A stretch of DNA of 64,000 nt from Hypholoma sublateritium FD-334 SS-4 (GCA_000827495.1 KN817524.1:2262-66261), one strand, 5' to 3'; shown: positions 32,756-46,737, numbered from the stretch's first letter. Numbers and translations: made by a program. Notes: generated by a model from the sequence alone, not told the origin.

Positions 32756-35700
32756 CTAGATGGCGGATGAAGAGATGTCCGTTACACTCTCTTCTGGAGA
32801 CTCTTCAGCCGCCGAAGCCGCTTGCTCTGTTTCCAGAATTTCTGTAGCTAAAGGAGAAGTAGGAATGTCCTTTTCGCCATCAAGTCTTTCTGTCCTTCGC
32901 CTGCGACGTCGCTGTGTCGTGGGAGCTGTGGGAGACGGTGGAGCTACAAAGCCATCTGACTGAAGTCGCGCCAACATGTCGCGAGCGATGTACGACGCAT
33001 CACTGCCAGAGTCACCTAAGTCAATGGCAAAATTGGTCGTTGGGGCTTCTCCAGCCCCAGGGCGACGGCGGCGCGCTGCTTTTCGGGTAATCGTGTCTCC
33101 ATCGCGAAGACCTGCTATAAGCCTTTCCAATGCGTCATCAGTCTCATCCACCCCAACAGCTGCGAGTTCCTTCTGCCGATTAGCTTTGCTTTCCTCCAGA
33201 GCTTGTCTTCGTTTCTCCAGCATCAGTTTTTCCTCAGCCACAGTCTGATTCTCTGATTTACATTTCTAGATATAGTGTCAGATAAGGAGGCCTGACAATG
33301 GAAAATAGGAAAAAGACAAACCCTATATGATGTGACAAATGTTTTGAAGATGCCATAGAACTCTGAAGAAGACACATTTTTGTCGTCTTCTCCGTAATAA
33401 TTGATGGCGTCAATGAATGTTGAATCGGCGTTTCTCACGTCGTCAACAAGATCTTCCAGTTGAATATTGGCTTTATTGTAAAATGCCCACATTTGCTTCG
33501 CGTAACGGTCGTTCTGGTCAAGGTCCGCGAAATGCTCAACAAGTTCTTGGTGTATTCGGGCAAGTCCGTCTCTGAGTTCTGAGAGACCTTTTCGAACGTC
33601 TTGTAGATTGACTACGGGAAGGGGTTTGACATCAAACAACATCAATGAGCGAGTATTGGTCCGATAACGTACCTCTGTATGCCTCAGCGGGCTTCTCCAA
33701 TTCATCCAAAAACTCCTCCATTTCTGGGAAATTTTTGGCTACTGTTCTTTCGAGGAAGTGGAGTAGAGTGGTGTTGTTCACAGATTTTGTATCCACCAGC
33801 TTGGGTGATGTCAGTATTTCATAAAATTTCCGCGCAGTAACCACTTTACCTTATTGATACTGCTAACACGGAAACCGAAGGCACCACCTTTTATACCCGT
33901 GCCGTTCATGTAGTTGCCAATAAGAAGGATCAACTGGAAATAGAAGGATTAACACTTTCCCAAGATAGTATTCATAAGACAAACATACGGATAACAACTC
34001 TTTGAAGTGTTTTGCACTGAGCAGATCACGGCCCGCCTCTGACAACTTTCTGGCACCCTTGAATGATCATTAGTTTCTGGGGCATCAAGCGGCAACATAT
34101 GACAACGAACCTCGTCTAACAATGCCCAGGTTTCATCAAAGTTCACTTTGTATAACATGCCTTCTATGCGAGGACCCAATCTATTGATTTTGATCAGTTG
34201 AACCATGAGTCGATCCGAGGGATGCAGCTCGGCAAGCTCTTCTGGATCAGCATTTCGATATACATTCAATTTACCAACCTAGACCAAAATGTTATGCATA
34301 AAATTTAGTCTGGGAAAAATAGAGAAAATCATACCTGTTCTGGCGAAGGTAATACCGGTTTGAGTTCGCTCAAGAAAACCTGGGAGCACATTTCCAGATC
34401 AAACTGTTGAATTCTGCGAGCAATCTCCTCAGGCTCAAGTTTTCTGATAAGCTGGATGAGAATTTCTAGCATTTCGCGTAAGCATCCGAACACATGCAAT
34501 ACGTGAAATGAGTCTTACCGACGCGTTTCTTGGTTTGAGGATCGAGTACGCTCCGAAGCTCTGCGCGTTTTTGCCTGGCTATTTTAGTCCGAGTTAACAA
34601 ATTTCCCGTAAGTCCAGTTGATTGACGCTACCTATCAAGTTAATGACAAGCTGTTTAGCTTTAAAGTCTTCTTCCATTTCCATCCATACACCATCCATTT
34701 GTAGTTTTTCCAGCATGACTTGCTCTTTCTGTGGCTCATCTTCATTCCATAACGTTTTTCCAACCTGTTGCTGGGGAAGTTTATCCCACTGAAGTTGTTT
34801 CATTTTCGTGCTAGGAGTGATAGCCATCTCCTTACGAAGATTGTGGAAGTTGCTGATACCAAGAAGAGATGTTCGAGCAGAACTATGAGTAGAACCTGGG
34901 GTGGGCGGCGCTGGTGGAGGGGGGGCTCCCGACATGGCCGTGGGAATCATGCCTTTCATGCCAGGCGGGGGAGGAGGAGGAGGAGGAGGAGGAGGAGGAG
35001 GCGCGCCCAAGGATGATCGGCCTGTGGGCTTGAATCCCTTAGGTGGCGGTGGCGGTGGCGGTGGAGGCGGTGGGGGCGGTGGTGGTGGTGGTGGTGGTGG
35101 AGGAGGAGGAGGAGGAGAGCCATCGATAGAAAGCTCTTCTTCAGGAAGCGTAGAAATCATAGGAGCAGGACTTCCTTCACGCGACGGAAGGGGTTTTCCC
35201 CGAGACAACAAATGTTTACCCAATTGTTCGGCTAAGGTTCCGGGAGCAGCAGCTTTGTGGTTCGTGGAACCTTCAGAACTGACGGAAGTGAAAGGCGTGT
35301 TATCTTGTCTATTCCGTGAAGGTCTCCCAAATTCACTATCGTCATCATATGCTGGTGAAGCTGCACGACTCCCCGAATCATTGGAGAAATCATCTTCGGC
35401 TCTGAGCGTCGATACATTATTGTGCCTGATTGTATCACCGCCCAAGGGAGCTCGTTCCTTCCGATGAGGCGATCCGCGGATACTTCGAGAACTAGATATT
35501 GACCCAATCTGCGGTGAATACTATCGACCAAATCAGCAATTGTAGACGTAGCATGGAAAAAGCATCTCTTACCAGTTTGACGCCTGCCACTAGTTGCTGC
35601 TGTACTTGTTCACGAGCATCGGCATCGTCAGCGTCCATGAACTGAGAGACCCTGCCGTTTTCATCTATAAATATTTTCTCGCCTGAAGGCCCCTGGAAAA

Positions 35701-38303
35701 GCTTTTTGCCAGACGTGCCAGTCGCCTGGCCCTGCTTTGCGCTCCCTTTCCTTGGGGTTGAGTCGGTGTCCTCTTCTCCCTCTTCGGGGTCATTGATACC
35801 TTTGGATCCTCTCCGCCTTCGCCGGTTCGGACCCTCCTTCCCTTCTAGAATACTGATAGTTTTACGGCGCTGGAATGTACGTTCCAATGTATCGACAAGA
35901 GCCTTGCGATCCATAGTAGCTCCATTGTCGAGAATTGTTTCTACACCTTTACCGACTTCTTTCAACATTCTGAACAACTCCATGATTTGTGCTTCGAGTT
36001 GATTGATTCTATCTTCGTAAGAAACCTTTTGTTTCTCCATCTGACCATGCAAACGAGATGTCGTTTCTCTAGAAACTAATAGCTTTTCTTCAAGATTAGA
36101 TATCTGGCCTTTGAGTTTCCCAGTGAGTCCGTCTTGCCCCTGAGATATTTCTTCTTCGAGGGCTTCCTTCTCCAACTTAAGTCGTACTGCAAGTGCACGC
36201 GCTTGCGCTACTTCGTCCTCGGCGACTTGGTAACGATCCGCTTCATTGAACTGCGCGATTATCCTTTCGACGGAATGTCCCATCCTTTGCTCGGCGCCGG
36301 CAAGTTTTTTGTCCAGAACAACATCGGTTACAATAGAATCGAGAAGTTGATAGTAGTGTACCATGGGTTGGCCCTCTTCTCGAATTAGAAGTAGATGTTG
36401 CATCATTGACAAGAAATAGCTCTGCGCCCGCGTGCCCTTTATTTTAGAAGATATGACGTTGAAAACATCTTGAGGATTCGTCAAATCGCGAAGTATTTCT
36501 TGATCCAACCTTTCACGCAAATTTTTCTCGTCGTCGTCGAAGAGTGATTGAAGCTGCTTAATTTTTTTGTCGATACTGGGCACTCCAAAATTTGCACAAA
36601 GTTCTAGGATTCGTTGTAAACCTGATGATTCCATTTGGGATCGGTGATGTAATCGCAAATCGAAGTCATCCACAAATGCAACGATCCCATTGATTAAGAC
36701 GAGGTTCGCAAGCTAGATTGTAGGCATTATTGTCTGCTATCTATTGGATGATAATGACGAAACATACAGCATATTCATTGAGCGAACTGTCAACGCCTCC
36801 GGTGCGTTTGACTTCTTCGCTGGCTCCCACCAGACTTCCCATTTTACCTCTTCCAGATAAACTTTGCTCCATCGATTTGAACCAGTATTCGTAGCATCCA
36901 CCATTTTCGTTATTGGACAAGCTCAACGTTTCCAGCGCAACTATAACCAGAGGATGCGCTTGTCCTTCGTTCCAATAAGTCAAGAACGATAGCAAATCGA
37001 CAAGGCTTTTCCGCGTAGCGAGATGTGGGGTATTGAGTGACGATGCAATTTGGGTTACAATGGATGGATGTGTTAAGGCATCATCAGCAGCAGTCTGAGA
37101 AATAGTGTGAGATTAGTTGAGAGAAATTACATTTAGATTCATCTGGCTTGCCGGATTGTTAAGAATCGTTCTCAAACACTTGACTACTTCATATTCAAGG
37201 TTGGTATCTGCCTCACGCCTGATACGGGCATATTTTCAGTTGCATAATCATACCACATGATAAAGACCAACCTTGCAGAGCCTTTCCGACTGATATGTTG
37301 AAGAGTTTGTGCCAAGACCGAGGTACCTCTAATGTTGATGAAGTGTTTGAACCAGCTACGAAAAAAAAGTGACATCAGGGGAACGTAATACATGAACACA
37401 TGCAACGTACCTCACTTCTTTACTCCGCAGAGATACAAGTAAACTCGTCGCCTGCTTTGCTGTTATCGTTTTGTCAAGAAATTTTTTGATATACCACTCT
37501 GGAGATTCCAAAATAATCGCCGCTGGTTGTCCCGTTTCAATTTGTTTTTTATTTTGCTCCTCCCGTTGCCTTTCCTCTTTCCATCTTATGTGCTCGTCAC
37601 TGTGTACCATATGCCATTTCTGTTCAATGGAAAGACTGGGCATATCTACGAGATCTCGTGTGCGTATGACATTTTGGAACATTGCTTCGATCTCGTCTTC
37701 GCTCTCTGGACGAGTGAAATTGAAAGTATCGGTGTCATGATGTCGGTGATAGAACTGAGATAGATGGGAGTGATGTGAGCCCGGTTCGGAAGTGGTGAGG
37801 GAGGCCGCATATTTTGAATTTCTGTTCGATTCAGACCGCAGAGTAATTCCGGAGGGGGGGCGCACTGTTGCCGAGCTAAAGTTACCAGGGGAATATTGGC
37901 CAAAGTCTTGAGACCGCGTTGACGGAGCTTCGCTTCGACGAATGCGTGCACTCTGAGTACCTTTTGTTGGCGTCTGCTGGAGAGAATCTTCGAATAATGT
38001 CGATGAATCTGCTGAAGATGTCGATGCGGTTGAACCCTCTCGGTACTGATCGTAAGCTTTCTCCCGTTCCAATCTCGTTCGCTGCAGCGTAAATATGTTC
38101 AGTTCGGTGCCCGATGCAGTGAGGTCGGGATTAGTGTTTGGAGCTGATATTCCTTTGAGGCCCTGACTGAATGTACCAACAGTTACAGGTGAGCGAGCGG
38201 GAGTCGACAATTTATCGTAGGGGACTGATCGTTCATTTAAATCTTGACCAGAAACAGAAGATTGCCGTGGGCGAGCCTTCTTGCGCCCAAATAGCGTTGA
38301 CAT
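32756..38303 (-). CDS. Diaphanous-type formin (Bni1/SepA/Cdc12-like)
   Basis: It nucleates and elongates unbranched actin filaments at tips and septa. ATG at 38303. N-terminal Ser-rich region, then GTPase-binding/FH3 region (about 37650-36480), coiled coil (about 36200-35960), FH1 with two long proline tracts (about 35115-34890), FH2 (about 34800-33250; TKMKQLQWDKL, then GNYMNGTGIKGGAFGFRVSSINK split over lines near 33860-33920) and a C-terminal autoinhibitory DAD (DALERLIAGLRDGD followed by RRRR near 33060). The presence of GBD/FH3 plus DAD means Rho-GTPase relief of autoinhibition, by family knowledge. It is divergent from the myosin V gene. Confidence 0.93.
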
Positions 38304-38968
38304 TCCGGATGTCGCGACACAAGGTAGAAAGTTCCGTTGGCCCCGCTCTTAATGCTGATGATATAGGCGCGTCGCGACGAGAAACGCAGTAGCTGACCAC
38401 AATGTGAACTTTGAACCACGCCAGGATTTAGATCCAATGCGAATAATTGGATGGAGGGTTGAAGCCCACAGAAGAATAAAGACAATATTAGATGGGTATA
38501 CGACTCGGCGTCTGATTAGGAATGTACAAGGGAAGGGAAGGGATATTGAAACAGGAGCAGTTGACGACGACCAAGGCGGCTCAGCAGACAAGTTTGGAGA
38601 TTAGTACAGGACAGCTTAATTGTTGTTCATCATCTCCCACGACAAATACACACGTGATTCATTGCGCGTTCACTTTGGCTGACTGCAGCCCTGACCACAT
38701 TAATGTGTGGCCTCTGCAAAGAGAACTGCGAATATTACCTACAATGCGTTAGACAGTCTACAGATCGAATAGCACTCTAAATTTGTTGAACATCATGAAA
38801 TGCTAGATCTTAACACCAGACCCGGACAGGCTGGATGAAGTTGGGATGAAGTAAATTCACAGGGGTTAAGCACCGCCAACCAACCGCCAACTTGAAAATA
38901 ACAAGGACCAACAAATCTTCCTTCCAACCTCTTGCTGGCCAAGCCGTTGCCCTATTTTCACGGTGAAC
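38304..38968. other. Shared upstream region of formin and myosin V
   Basis: This 665-bp spacer lies between two outward-facing start codons. It contains no ORF that I can support as a gene. It presumably holds both promoters. I see no clear binding-site repeats. Confidence 0.6.
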
Positions 38969-41900
38969 ATGGCAGAGAACATATACAGCAAAGGGACTCG
39001 AGTCTGGTTCGAGGATAAAGACCATGCCTGGATATCTGCGGAGGTGCTCTCTGTAACGAAAGGGAACGACGACGCCATCAAGCTGGTCTTTGTAGACGAA
39101 CGCGGCAAGGTTGGTTCCAATCCACTTCTTTACGTATCCATTTCTTTATCGTCACCCACTAGGAGACTACCATTAATACCACTGGAAAAGAAATCAAGGA
39201 AGGCAAAGAAGGCCTACCACCTCTACGCAACCCCCCCCTTCTAGAAACGGCAGACGATCTCGCTACTCTATCTCATCTCAACGAACCATCAGGTGCGGGA
39301 CATTAGATTCACAAAGCGTTTAAATCATCTAAGAAGACCATGGAATACAGTCCTTCATACCATCCGCAATCGCTACGCACAACATAGCATATACACCTAC
39401 AGCGGCATCGTCTTAATTGCGGTCAACCCTTTTCAGCGTGTTACACTATATGGCCCAGAAATCATTCAAGCTTACAGCGGCCGAAAGAGGGGAGAACTGG
39501 AACCACATCTATTCGCTATCGCGGAGGATGCGTACACAGCGATGCGCAAGGAAGGAATGGGCCAGACTATCATTGTTTCGGGAGAGAGGTATGTTGCGCA
39601 GGTACACTACGGTATATCATAACAGACTGACACCACTCCAGTGGGGCTGGAAAAACCGAATCGGTCAGTTCATCATGCGCCGATATACCTGTCGCGCTAT
39701 CTTAACACATCATGTTTAGGCCAAGTTCATCATGCGGTATCTGGCGTCTGTGAATCCCCCTGATGCAACCAATAAACCCAAAACCAAGTTCTCTCTAGAC
39801 GACTCGAGTGAAATTGAGCGTCAAATATTGGCTACCAATCCTATTTTGGAAGCCTTTGGAAACGCCAAGACCACTCGAAATGACAATTCATCCCGCTTTG
39901 GAAAATACATTCAAGTGTGTGCTATCTCAGTCATCATTTCTTTTGAGAATTAAACAAATTGTGACCAGATTCTTTTCGACGGCAAACAAGAAATTGTGGG
40001 CGCGCGCATACGAACCTACCTACTTGAACGCTCCCGTATTGTTTTCCAACCTTCCACGGAACGAAATTATCACATCTTCTATCAACTATGTGCCGGAGCA
40101 CCCGTCAAGGAACGGAAAGACCTTGGGCTGGATTCAGATATCTCCAAGTTTTTCTATCTGAAGCAAGGTGGCCCTTCTTCGACCCCGATAAATGGTGTGG
40201 ATGATGCCGAAGAATTTCGCTCAACGCAACAAGCCCTATCTACTGTTGGCATCAGCGTTGAGAAGCAATGGGCTGTTTTCAGACTTCTGGCGGCGCTCTT
40301 GCATCTGGGGAATGTAAAAATCACTCAGTTACGCTCGGATTCTTCTATGGATGACAATGACCCAGCTCTCGTCCTCGCTACTCGCTTTCTCGGAGTCAAT
40401 TCTTCAGAGTTCAAAAAGTGGACAGTCAAAAAGCAAATTCAAACACGTTCAGAGAAAATTGTCACGTCTCTCAATGCTGCTCAGGCTACTGTTGTCCGCG
40501 ACAGCGTAGCTAAATTTGTCTATGCTTGTATATTCGAATGGCTAGTTGCTATTGTAAACGAAAGCTTAGCTGGAGAAAACGGTGATGCTGCAGAGCGGGC
40601 AGAAATGTTCATTGGCGTCCTGGACATCTATGGATTTGAACATTTCCAGAAGGTTTGTTGCATTCGACATTCGCTTCTCTTAGCTAACTATATATATCAC
40701 AGAATTCGTTCGAACAATTCAGCATCAATTATGCAAACGAAAAATTACAACAAGAGGTTGCATTATGTTTTTTCATGCTATTTTCCAATGACTAACTTCC
40801 TGTCCTCAGTTCAATTCGCATGTCTTCAAATTGGAGCAGGAAGAATATGTTAAAGAAGAAATCAAGTGGAAATTCATTGATTTCTCCGACAATCAACCGT
40901 GTATCGACGTCATTGAAGGCAAACTAGGAGTACTGTCTCTCCTAGATGAAGAATCCCGATTGCCAGCCGGTACCGACGGGTCATTCCTCCAAAAGTTAAA
41001 TTCGCAAATTCTTGGGAAGAATGAATACAAGACTGTCTTCAAGAAACCACGGTTCGGAAATTCTGCTTTCACGATAGCCCATTATGCTTTGGATGTGACG
41101 TACGAAGTTGAAGGTTTCTTGGAAAAGAACAGGGACACCGTACCCGACGAACAAATGAACCTCTTGGCGACCACCAAGAACGCCTTCCTCAAAGAGGTCT
41201 TAGATGCTGCCCTGAATTCTACCAGAGGTGTAGATGGCCCGCCGCCGGCATCACCTGCATTCTCCGATTCTGGAAGTGGTGGTTCTCGGCGCTCCTCCCT
41301 CATCCCGGACCCTGGTCGGCAATCGTTGGTAGCGCAATCTGCTCATAGTGGCTCACTAGCAAAGCGTCCTGGAGCTGCAACGAAAAAGCCTACCCAAGGA
41401 TCAATCTTCAAGGCGTCGTTGATTGCTCTGATGGAGACGCTCAGTACTACCAATGTTCACTATATTCGTTGCATCAAGCCGAACGAAATTAAGCGCCCAT
41501 GGGAGTTCCAACCTCAACAGGTATTGGGTCAACTGAGAGCTTGCGGTGTTCTTGAAACTATCCGCATCAGCTGTGCTGGTTATCCGACTCGATGGACCTA
41601 CGAAGAATTCGCTGAGCGGTAAGTGACCTGCAGCATGATATGACTGTATCTGACTTGTCCAAGCTACTACATGTTAGTCCCTTCTGCCGATTGGCAGCCT
41701 ATGATCCAGACAATGGACTTGCGACACCTTTGTTCAACAATTCTGGCGAAAACCATTGCAGACCCAGATATGTATCAAAACGGTCTAACGAAAATCTTCT
41801 TCAGAGCTGGAATGCTTGCCGCTCTTGAGTCTTTCCGATCCGAACGCCTGAACGCAATGGTAACTGTCGTTCAAAAGAACGTGCGGAGAAGATTGGCGGT

Positions 41901-44612
41901 TAAAAGTTACAGGAATCTACGGGCGGCCACGATCAAAATTCAGACTTGGTGGAGAGGCGTCTTGGCAAGAAAATTGGTGGAAGGCATCCGTCAGGAAGTT
42001 GCCGCAGTACGCTTGCAGAAGACTATCAGAGGATTCTTGCAAAGAAAGCACTTCTTGGGCATCCGGCGTGGTGTGATACTCTTCCAAAGCCGTACGTTGA
42101 CTTCATCCTTCATATTTCTGTAAATTCATTCTCTTTTCTAAGGTGTGCGCGGAATACAAGCTCGGCAACAATATCGTCAGGAAAGGACCACTCGTGCTGC
42201 TACGCTTCTGCAAAGTCTCCTACGCGGAGTGTAAGTTTCGACTGAATAGTATCTGCCCAAAATTGCTAAACCGTTGAACAGGATATCGCGACGACTGTTC
42301 CGCTCTGACGTACGTCACGTCATATATATTCAATCCTGTCTCCGCCGTCGCCTCGCTGGAAAACAATTGAAAGCGCTCAAAGCGGAGGCGCGCTCCGTGT
42401 CCAAATTCAAGGAAATATCCTATCGTTTAGAAAACAAGGTGATCGAGCTCACGCAGGCCCTTCAAGAGCGTACCGCCGAGAGGAAGAAACTGCAATCACA
42501 ATTGTCCGAATTGGAACAACAACTCCAGCAATGGATCAACCGCCATGAAGAAGCAGACTCTCGTGCCAAGCAGCTCCAGGTCAATTTACAATCAGTTGAG
42601 GTTGAACTATCTCTCCGCAACGATCTGCTCGCCTCGAAGTCAGATGTAGAGAAGAGGCTGGAGGATGCCATAGCAAAGGGCGTCGAAAAGGAAGCAGCCA
42701 TCCAGAAGTTGACAGAAGAAATTCTTCGCCAGGCCTCTCAACTTGAAGTGCAGCAAAGAACAATCGAATCAACCCCTGCTCGGAACCTCGACGATAGCTC
42801 CGTGATTATGACATTGAAAAACGAAGTCAGCAGCCTTCGTGAACAACTGAATCGATCCAATGCACTGAATTCCTTGACAAGAGGATCTCGTGCAGACCCG
42901 CCCCTTTCTCCGACGTTCGCCCCAGGTCTACGGATAGCAGAAAGCAACGGACAACCCAATGGGAATGCTACGGGCCAACATCGTGGACACCAAAGAAGAC
43001 ATAGCTCTGCCGGTGTTTTCACATTCGGTAGTGAAGACAATCGCACCTCTTCCGACGACATTCTAAGCACCGGTAGGAGAAGCAATACTTCTAATCCTCG
43101 CGCAGTCTCTGTCGCCTTCAACGGGGACGAAAACTACATGCGCTTCCGTTCGAATGGCCTACAGGATATTCGAGACTACGACGATCCTGCAGAGGAGAAA
43201 ATCCGCTTGATGCAAGACGTCAAACGTCTGGATGAGGATGTCCTTGACGGCCTGATTCGTGGGCTGAAGATACCTGCTCCAAGTTTCACAAATCCTTCAG
43301 CGGTCAAGGAAATCCTCTTCCCTGCCAATCTGATTAGTCTCGTTACCAACGAGATGTGGAAATACGGTTTGATTCAAGAGAGCGAGAGGTTTTTGGCAAA
43401 TGTCATGCAAACAATCCAAGCACATGTTATGGTCAGTCTCCTTGACTTCAGCTATTCATAGCACTGTTCTGACGCAAGCTCCAGTCGTTCACTGGCGAAG
43501 ACGCGATTATACCAGGGATCTATTGGTTGTCCAACGTCCACGAGATGCTGTCGTTCATCTGTGTCGCCGAAAGTGACATGTTGCAAGGTATCGGACCGGG
43601 CGAAGAGAATGCTGTGCGTCCATTTGACTGGGCCGATTATGAAAGACTGGTCTCCGTGGTGAAGCACGATCTGGACAGCCTGGAGTACAACATATACCAT
43701 ACTTGGATGCTTGAAACCAAGAAGAAACTGTCGAAGATGGTAATCCCGGCTCTTGTTGAGAGCCAATCTCTCCCGGGATTCACCACCACAGAAGGAGCTG
43801 GAAGGTTGTTCAATCGCCTCTTGAACTCCAACAGTGCCCCGGCATATAGCATGGATGACATTTTGAATCTTCTCAACAAAGTTTGGAAGAGCTTGAAGAG
43901 TTATTATATGGAAGATTCGGTTGTGCAACAAGTTATCACTGAGCTTCTCAAGCTCATTGGAGTAGCCAGCTTCAACGATCTTCTCATGCGCCGCAACTTT
44001 TCATCCTGGAAACGAGGTTTGTGAATCACTTTGCGGTATTGCCTTGCGACTGAGTCGCGTATCGTGCAGCTATGCAAATACAGTATAACATCACACGGCT
44101 AGAGGAATGGTGCAAGTCACATAATATGCCAGAGGGCACTCTACAGCTGGAACATTTGATGCAGGCAGCTAAATTACTGCAACTCAAGAAGGTGAATGAT
44201 TTACTCTTTTGCGAAGAATTGTTCATTAACCTGATGCTTGTGTAGGCCACTCCTGCTGATATAGAAATCATTTACGACGTTTGCTGGATGCTCAGTCCCA
44301 TGCAGATTCAACGAATGTGCACGAACTATTATGTTGCTGATTACGAAGTGCGTACAGCAAATCTGGGGACCGCGGTCATGAATTCTCATATCTTCTAACT
44401 TATAGAATCCAATTTCACCTGAAATTCTCCGTGTTGTCGCTTCACGGGTGCAAGCGCACGACAGGAATGATCACTTGCTTCTCTCGCCGGAAACGGAAGA
44501 AGTTGGGCCATACGAATTGCCACTCCCTCGCGAAGTCTCAGGTTTGGAAACGTATGTTCCCGCATACCTTAATGTCTCTCACTTGCGACGTCTTGCTGCC
44601 TTGGTTTCATAG
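38969..44612 (+). CDS. MYO2: Class V myosin heavy chain (Myo2-like)
   Basis: An actin-based motor for vesicle and organelle transport. The motor has an SH3-like start ([14 protein letters not shown]), P-loop GESGAGKT, switch I ([18 protein letters not shown]), switch II (DIYGFEHF) and the IRCIKPNE region. The P-loop is on a 22-nt exon (39642-39663). Then come several IQ motifs (41860-42330, for example [16 protein letters not shown]), a coiled coil (42400-42760), a linker, and the dilute/DIL globular tail (43240-44600). The start ATG at 38969 follows GTGAAC; an upstream GTG is not needed. About 1600 residues, as expected. Introns are many and short. Confidence 0.94.
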
Positions 44613-44750
44613 TAACGACTCATTACCATTCTTTCTCGTATTTAATATACCTCGCATTGTTGGATTGTAGCCTTACTTGCAGTGCTTTATTCAAAGGTTT
44701 CTTTCGCCTTCTTGGGAATAGATTCTTGTTGATATACAGATATCATTTTT

Positions 44751-45645
44751 ATGGCTTTATCCGGGACAAAGTGAGAGTACAGCCATCCATGACTTGACTT
44801 GCCAACACTTGGTCATTTTGGAGGAGTAAGTCAGGCTGCTCTTCTGTTTGAGAAACCAAACATAATTTCAAAGGCTATAAGTGGGGTCAGCATTAACTAA
44901 CGATACATACGGTAGAAATACCAATATACCTGTGCATCCGAATACGTTAATTTTAACTGCTTCGCAATGAGATCCAATGCTCGACCAGTTACAACAGTCT
45001 TGAATGAGTGAGTCAGGGCGCAGGGTTGATAGAAAAATGCCAACCTTTCGTAACCAAAAGATGTGTTCAGTTTCAGCTACGCTTATTCTAACGTGCAGAC
45101 GTTGATCTGGAGGTAGAGAAGCAGTCTTATCCTTTGGATCAGCGGGCGTGGCTCGATGGCGCATCCTCATAGTCTGCACTTTCTGCCATTGGGCATATTT
45201 AGCGGGATCCCCCGGTGGCTTCTTACTAGCTAGTTTAGGTTTTGCAACAGGTTTTTGTATCATGGGGGGGGTTTCCTCTTTTTCAGCATTTAATGAGGGA
45301 CATTCATGCATTTCGGCATGGCGGTGACTGTCATCACAATTATTTAACGAACGCGAGAAGAGAAGAACAACGTGCATACCCTACGCAAAATGATTTTGTG
45401 CAGGCCTGGCAGGTCTCCTTCAGACTAATTTTCTGACACGCATGATGCGCGCAATGGGGAAGTTGTTCAGAGGACTTTGGGAGATCTGCGGTGACGATGT
45501 TGGCGGTGAGCAGCGGACAGTCGTGGCGATCTGCAAGGATATGAGTAGTGCAGAAGGATCGTTGGCATTTGCAGGTTATGGGGAGAAAATCAAGGACATT
45601 GCAAAAGGGCAAGGCACAATGAGCGCCAATCTGGGGCAGGTCCAT
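44751..45645 (-). CDS. CUZ1: AN1 zinc-finger / UBL protein, Cuz1/ZFAND1-like
   Basis: The family links Cdc48/p97 and the proteasome under arsenite and protein stress (yeast Cuz1, human ZFAND1). ATG at 45645 gives MDLPQIGAHCALPFCNVLDF. Two AN1-type Cys/His fingers follow (CKCQRSFCTTHILADRHDC; CAHHACQKISLKETCQAC..KSFC, continuing after an intron with HRHAEMHEC). A basic linker leads to a C-terminal ubiquitin-like region (TVVTGRALDLIAKQLKLTY, LQNDQVLASQVMDGCTLTL). Stop at 44751-44753 after splicing the last small introns. Only 62 bp separate its start from that of VPS2. Confidence 0.85.
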
Positions 45646-45707
45646 GGGCGTGACTGTCCAAGAAGCACTGCGGCGGAGCCCAAACCTCCTTACTCGTCCC
45701 TGCCACC

Positions 45708-46664
45708 ATGAATCTCATTGTAAGTCCTATCGCCGCTCAATTCATGTCGCTATCCACGATCCTCGTAGGAAACTCTCTTCGGCCGCACTGTCACACCCGC
45801 GGAGCGCCTGCGCCAGCATCAGCGCTCTCTCACCAAGGCGCAACGCGAGCTTGATCGCGAGCGCACCAAACTTGAACAGAGTGAGAAGAAACTCATAATG
45901 GACATCAAGAAGAGCGCAAAGGCCGGTCAACTGGTGCGTCCGTGTGGAATCCTCAGGACACCTAAACTAAGATACAGCTCTTATCAAGAACGCATGTAAA
46001 GTAATGGCGAAGGATCTTGTGCGGACACGCCGATATGTGCAGAAGTTTTATCAGATGCGTACTCAGCTCCAAGCTGTCAGTCTTCGTATACAAACTCTGC
46101 GAAGTAACCAACAAATGGCAGATGCTATGAGGGGAGCGACCCGAGTTAGTATCTTCATTCAGTTCCCACCTGTCCAGTGCTAACCACAGTACTGCAGGCA
46201 ATGGCATCCATGAGCCGTGGTCTTAATCTCCCTTCAATACAGCGCATCATGACAGAGTTTGAAAGGGAGAGCTCAATGATGGATATGAAAGGGGACATGA
46301 TGTCCGACGCTATCGATGATGTCATGGACGATGAAGAGGATGAAGAAGAGGAAGGCGACAAGATTCTGAAAGAAGTTCTGGATGAAATCGGCGTCGACTT
46401 ATCCCAAAAGGCATGTTTCGCGATCCTCTCTCTACGCTACGCTACTCATGCTTGATTCAGCTCACTGATGCCCCCATTGGTATCGCCGCAACATCGTCGC
46501 CGCTCGCCAATAAACAACCAGTGGCCGTGGGCGAGTCTGGCCCTACTCCGACTTCCCGCGTAGATTCCACCAGCAATGGCGACAATGTAGGTAGTGGTGA
46601 AGGTGCAAACCTGACGGACGAAGATGCACTACAGGCCAGGCTAGATGCTCTGCGAAGAGGCTGA
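45708..46664 (+). CDS. VPS2: ESCRT-III subunit Vps2/CHMP2
   Basis: It polymerises on endosomal membranes and recruits Vps4. Exon 1 codes only MNLI (45708-45719). The rest reads ETLFGRTVTPAERLRQHQRS, KNACKVMAKDLVRTRRYVQKF with the basic helix pair, the acidic helices (DDVMDDEEDEEEEGDK) and a C-terminal MIT-interacting motif (LTDEDALQARLDALRRG). Introns: 45720-45770, about 45940-46006, about 46144-46198, and a GC-AG intron 46411-46460. Length about 220 residues, normal for the family. Convergent with COG4, 73 bp between stops. Confidence 0.93.
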
Positions 46665-46737
46665 AGGGTCATGAGATAATGTTTTCAGCATGTATTCCTA
46701 TAACTTATACTTTCAATGGATTGACCTATGTCGCTGG

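Noticed and set aside
34901..35467. 188-codon Gly-rich ORF on the plus strand
   Set aside because: It is the antisense of the formin FH1 proline tract and flanking exon; it has no family similarity of its own.
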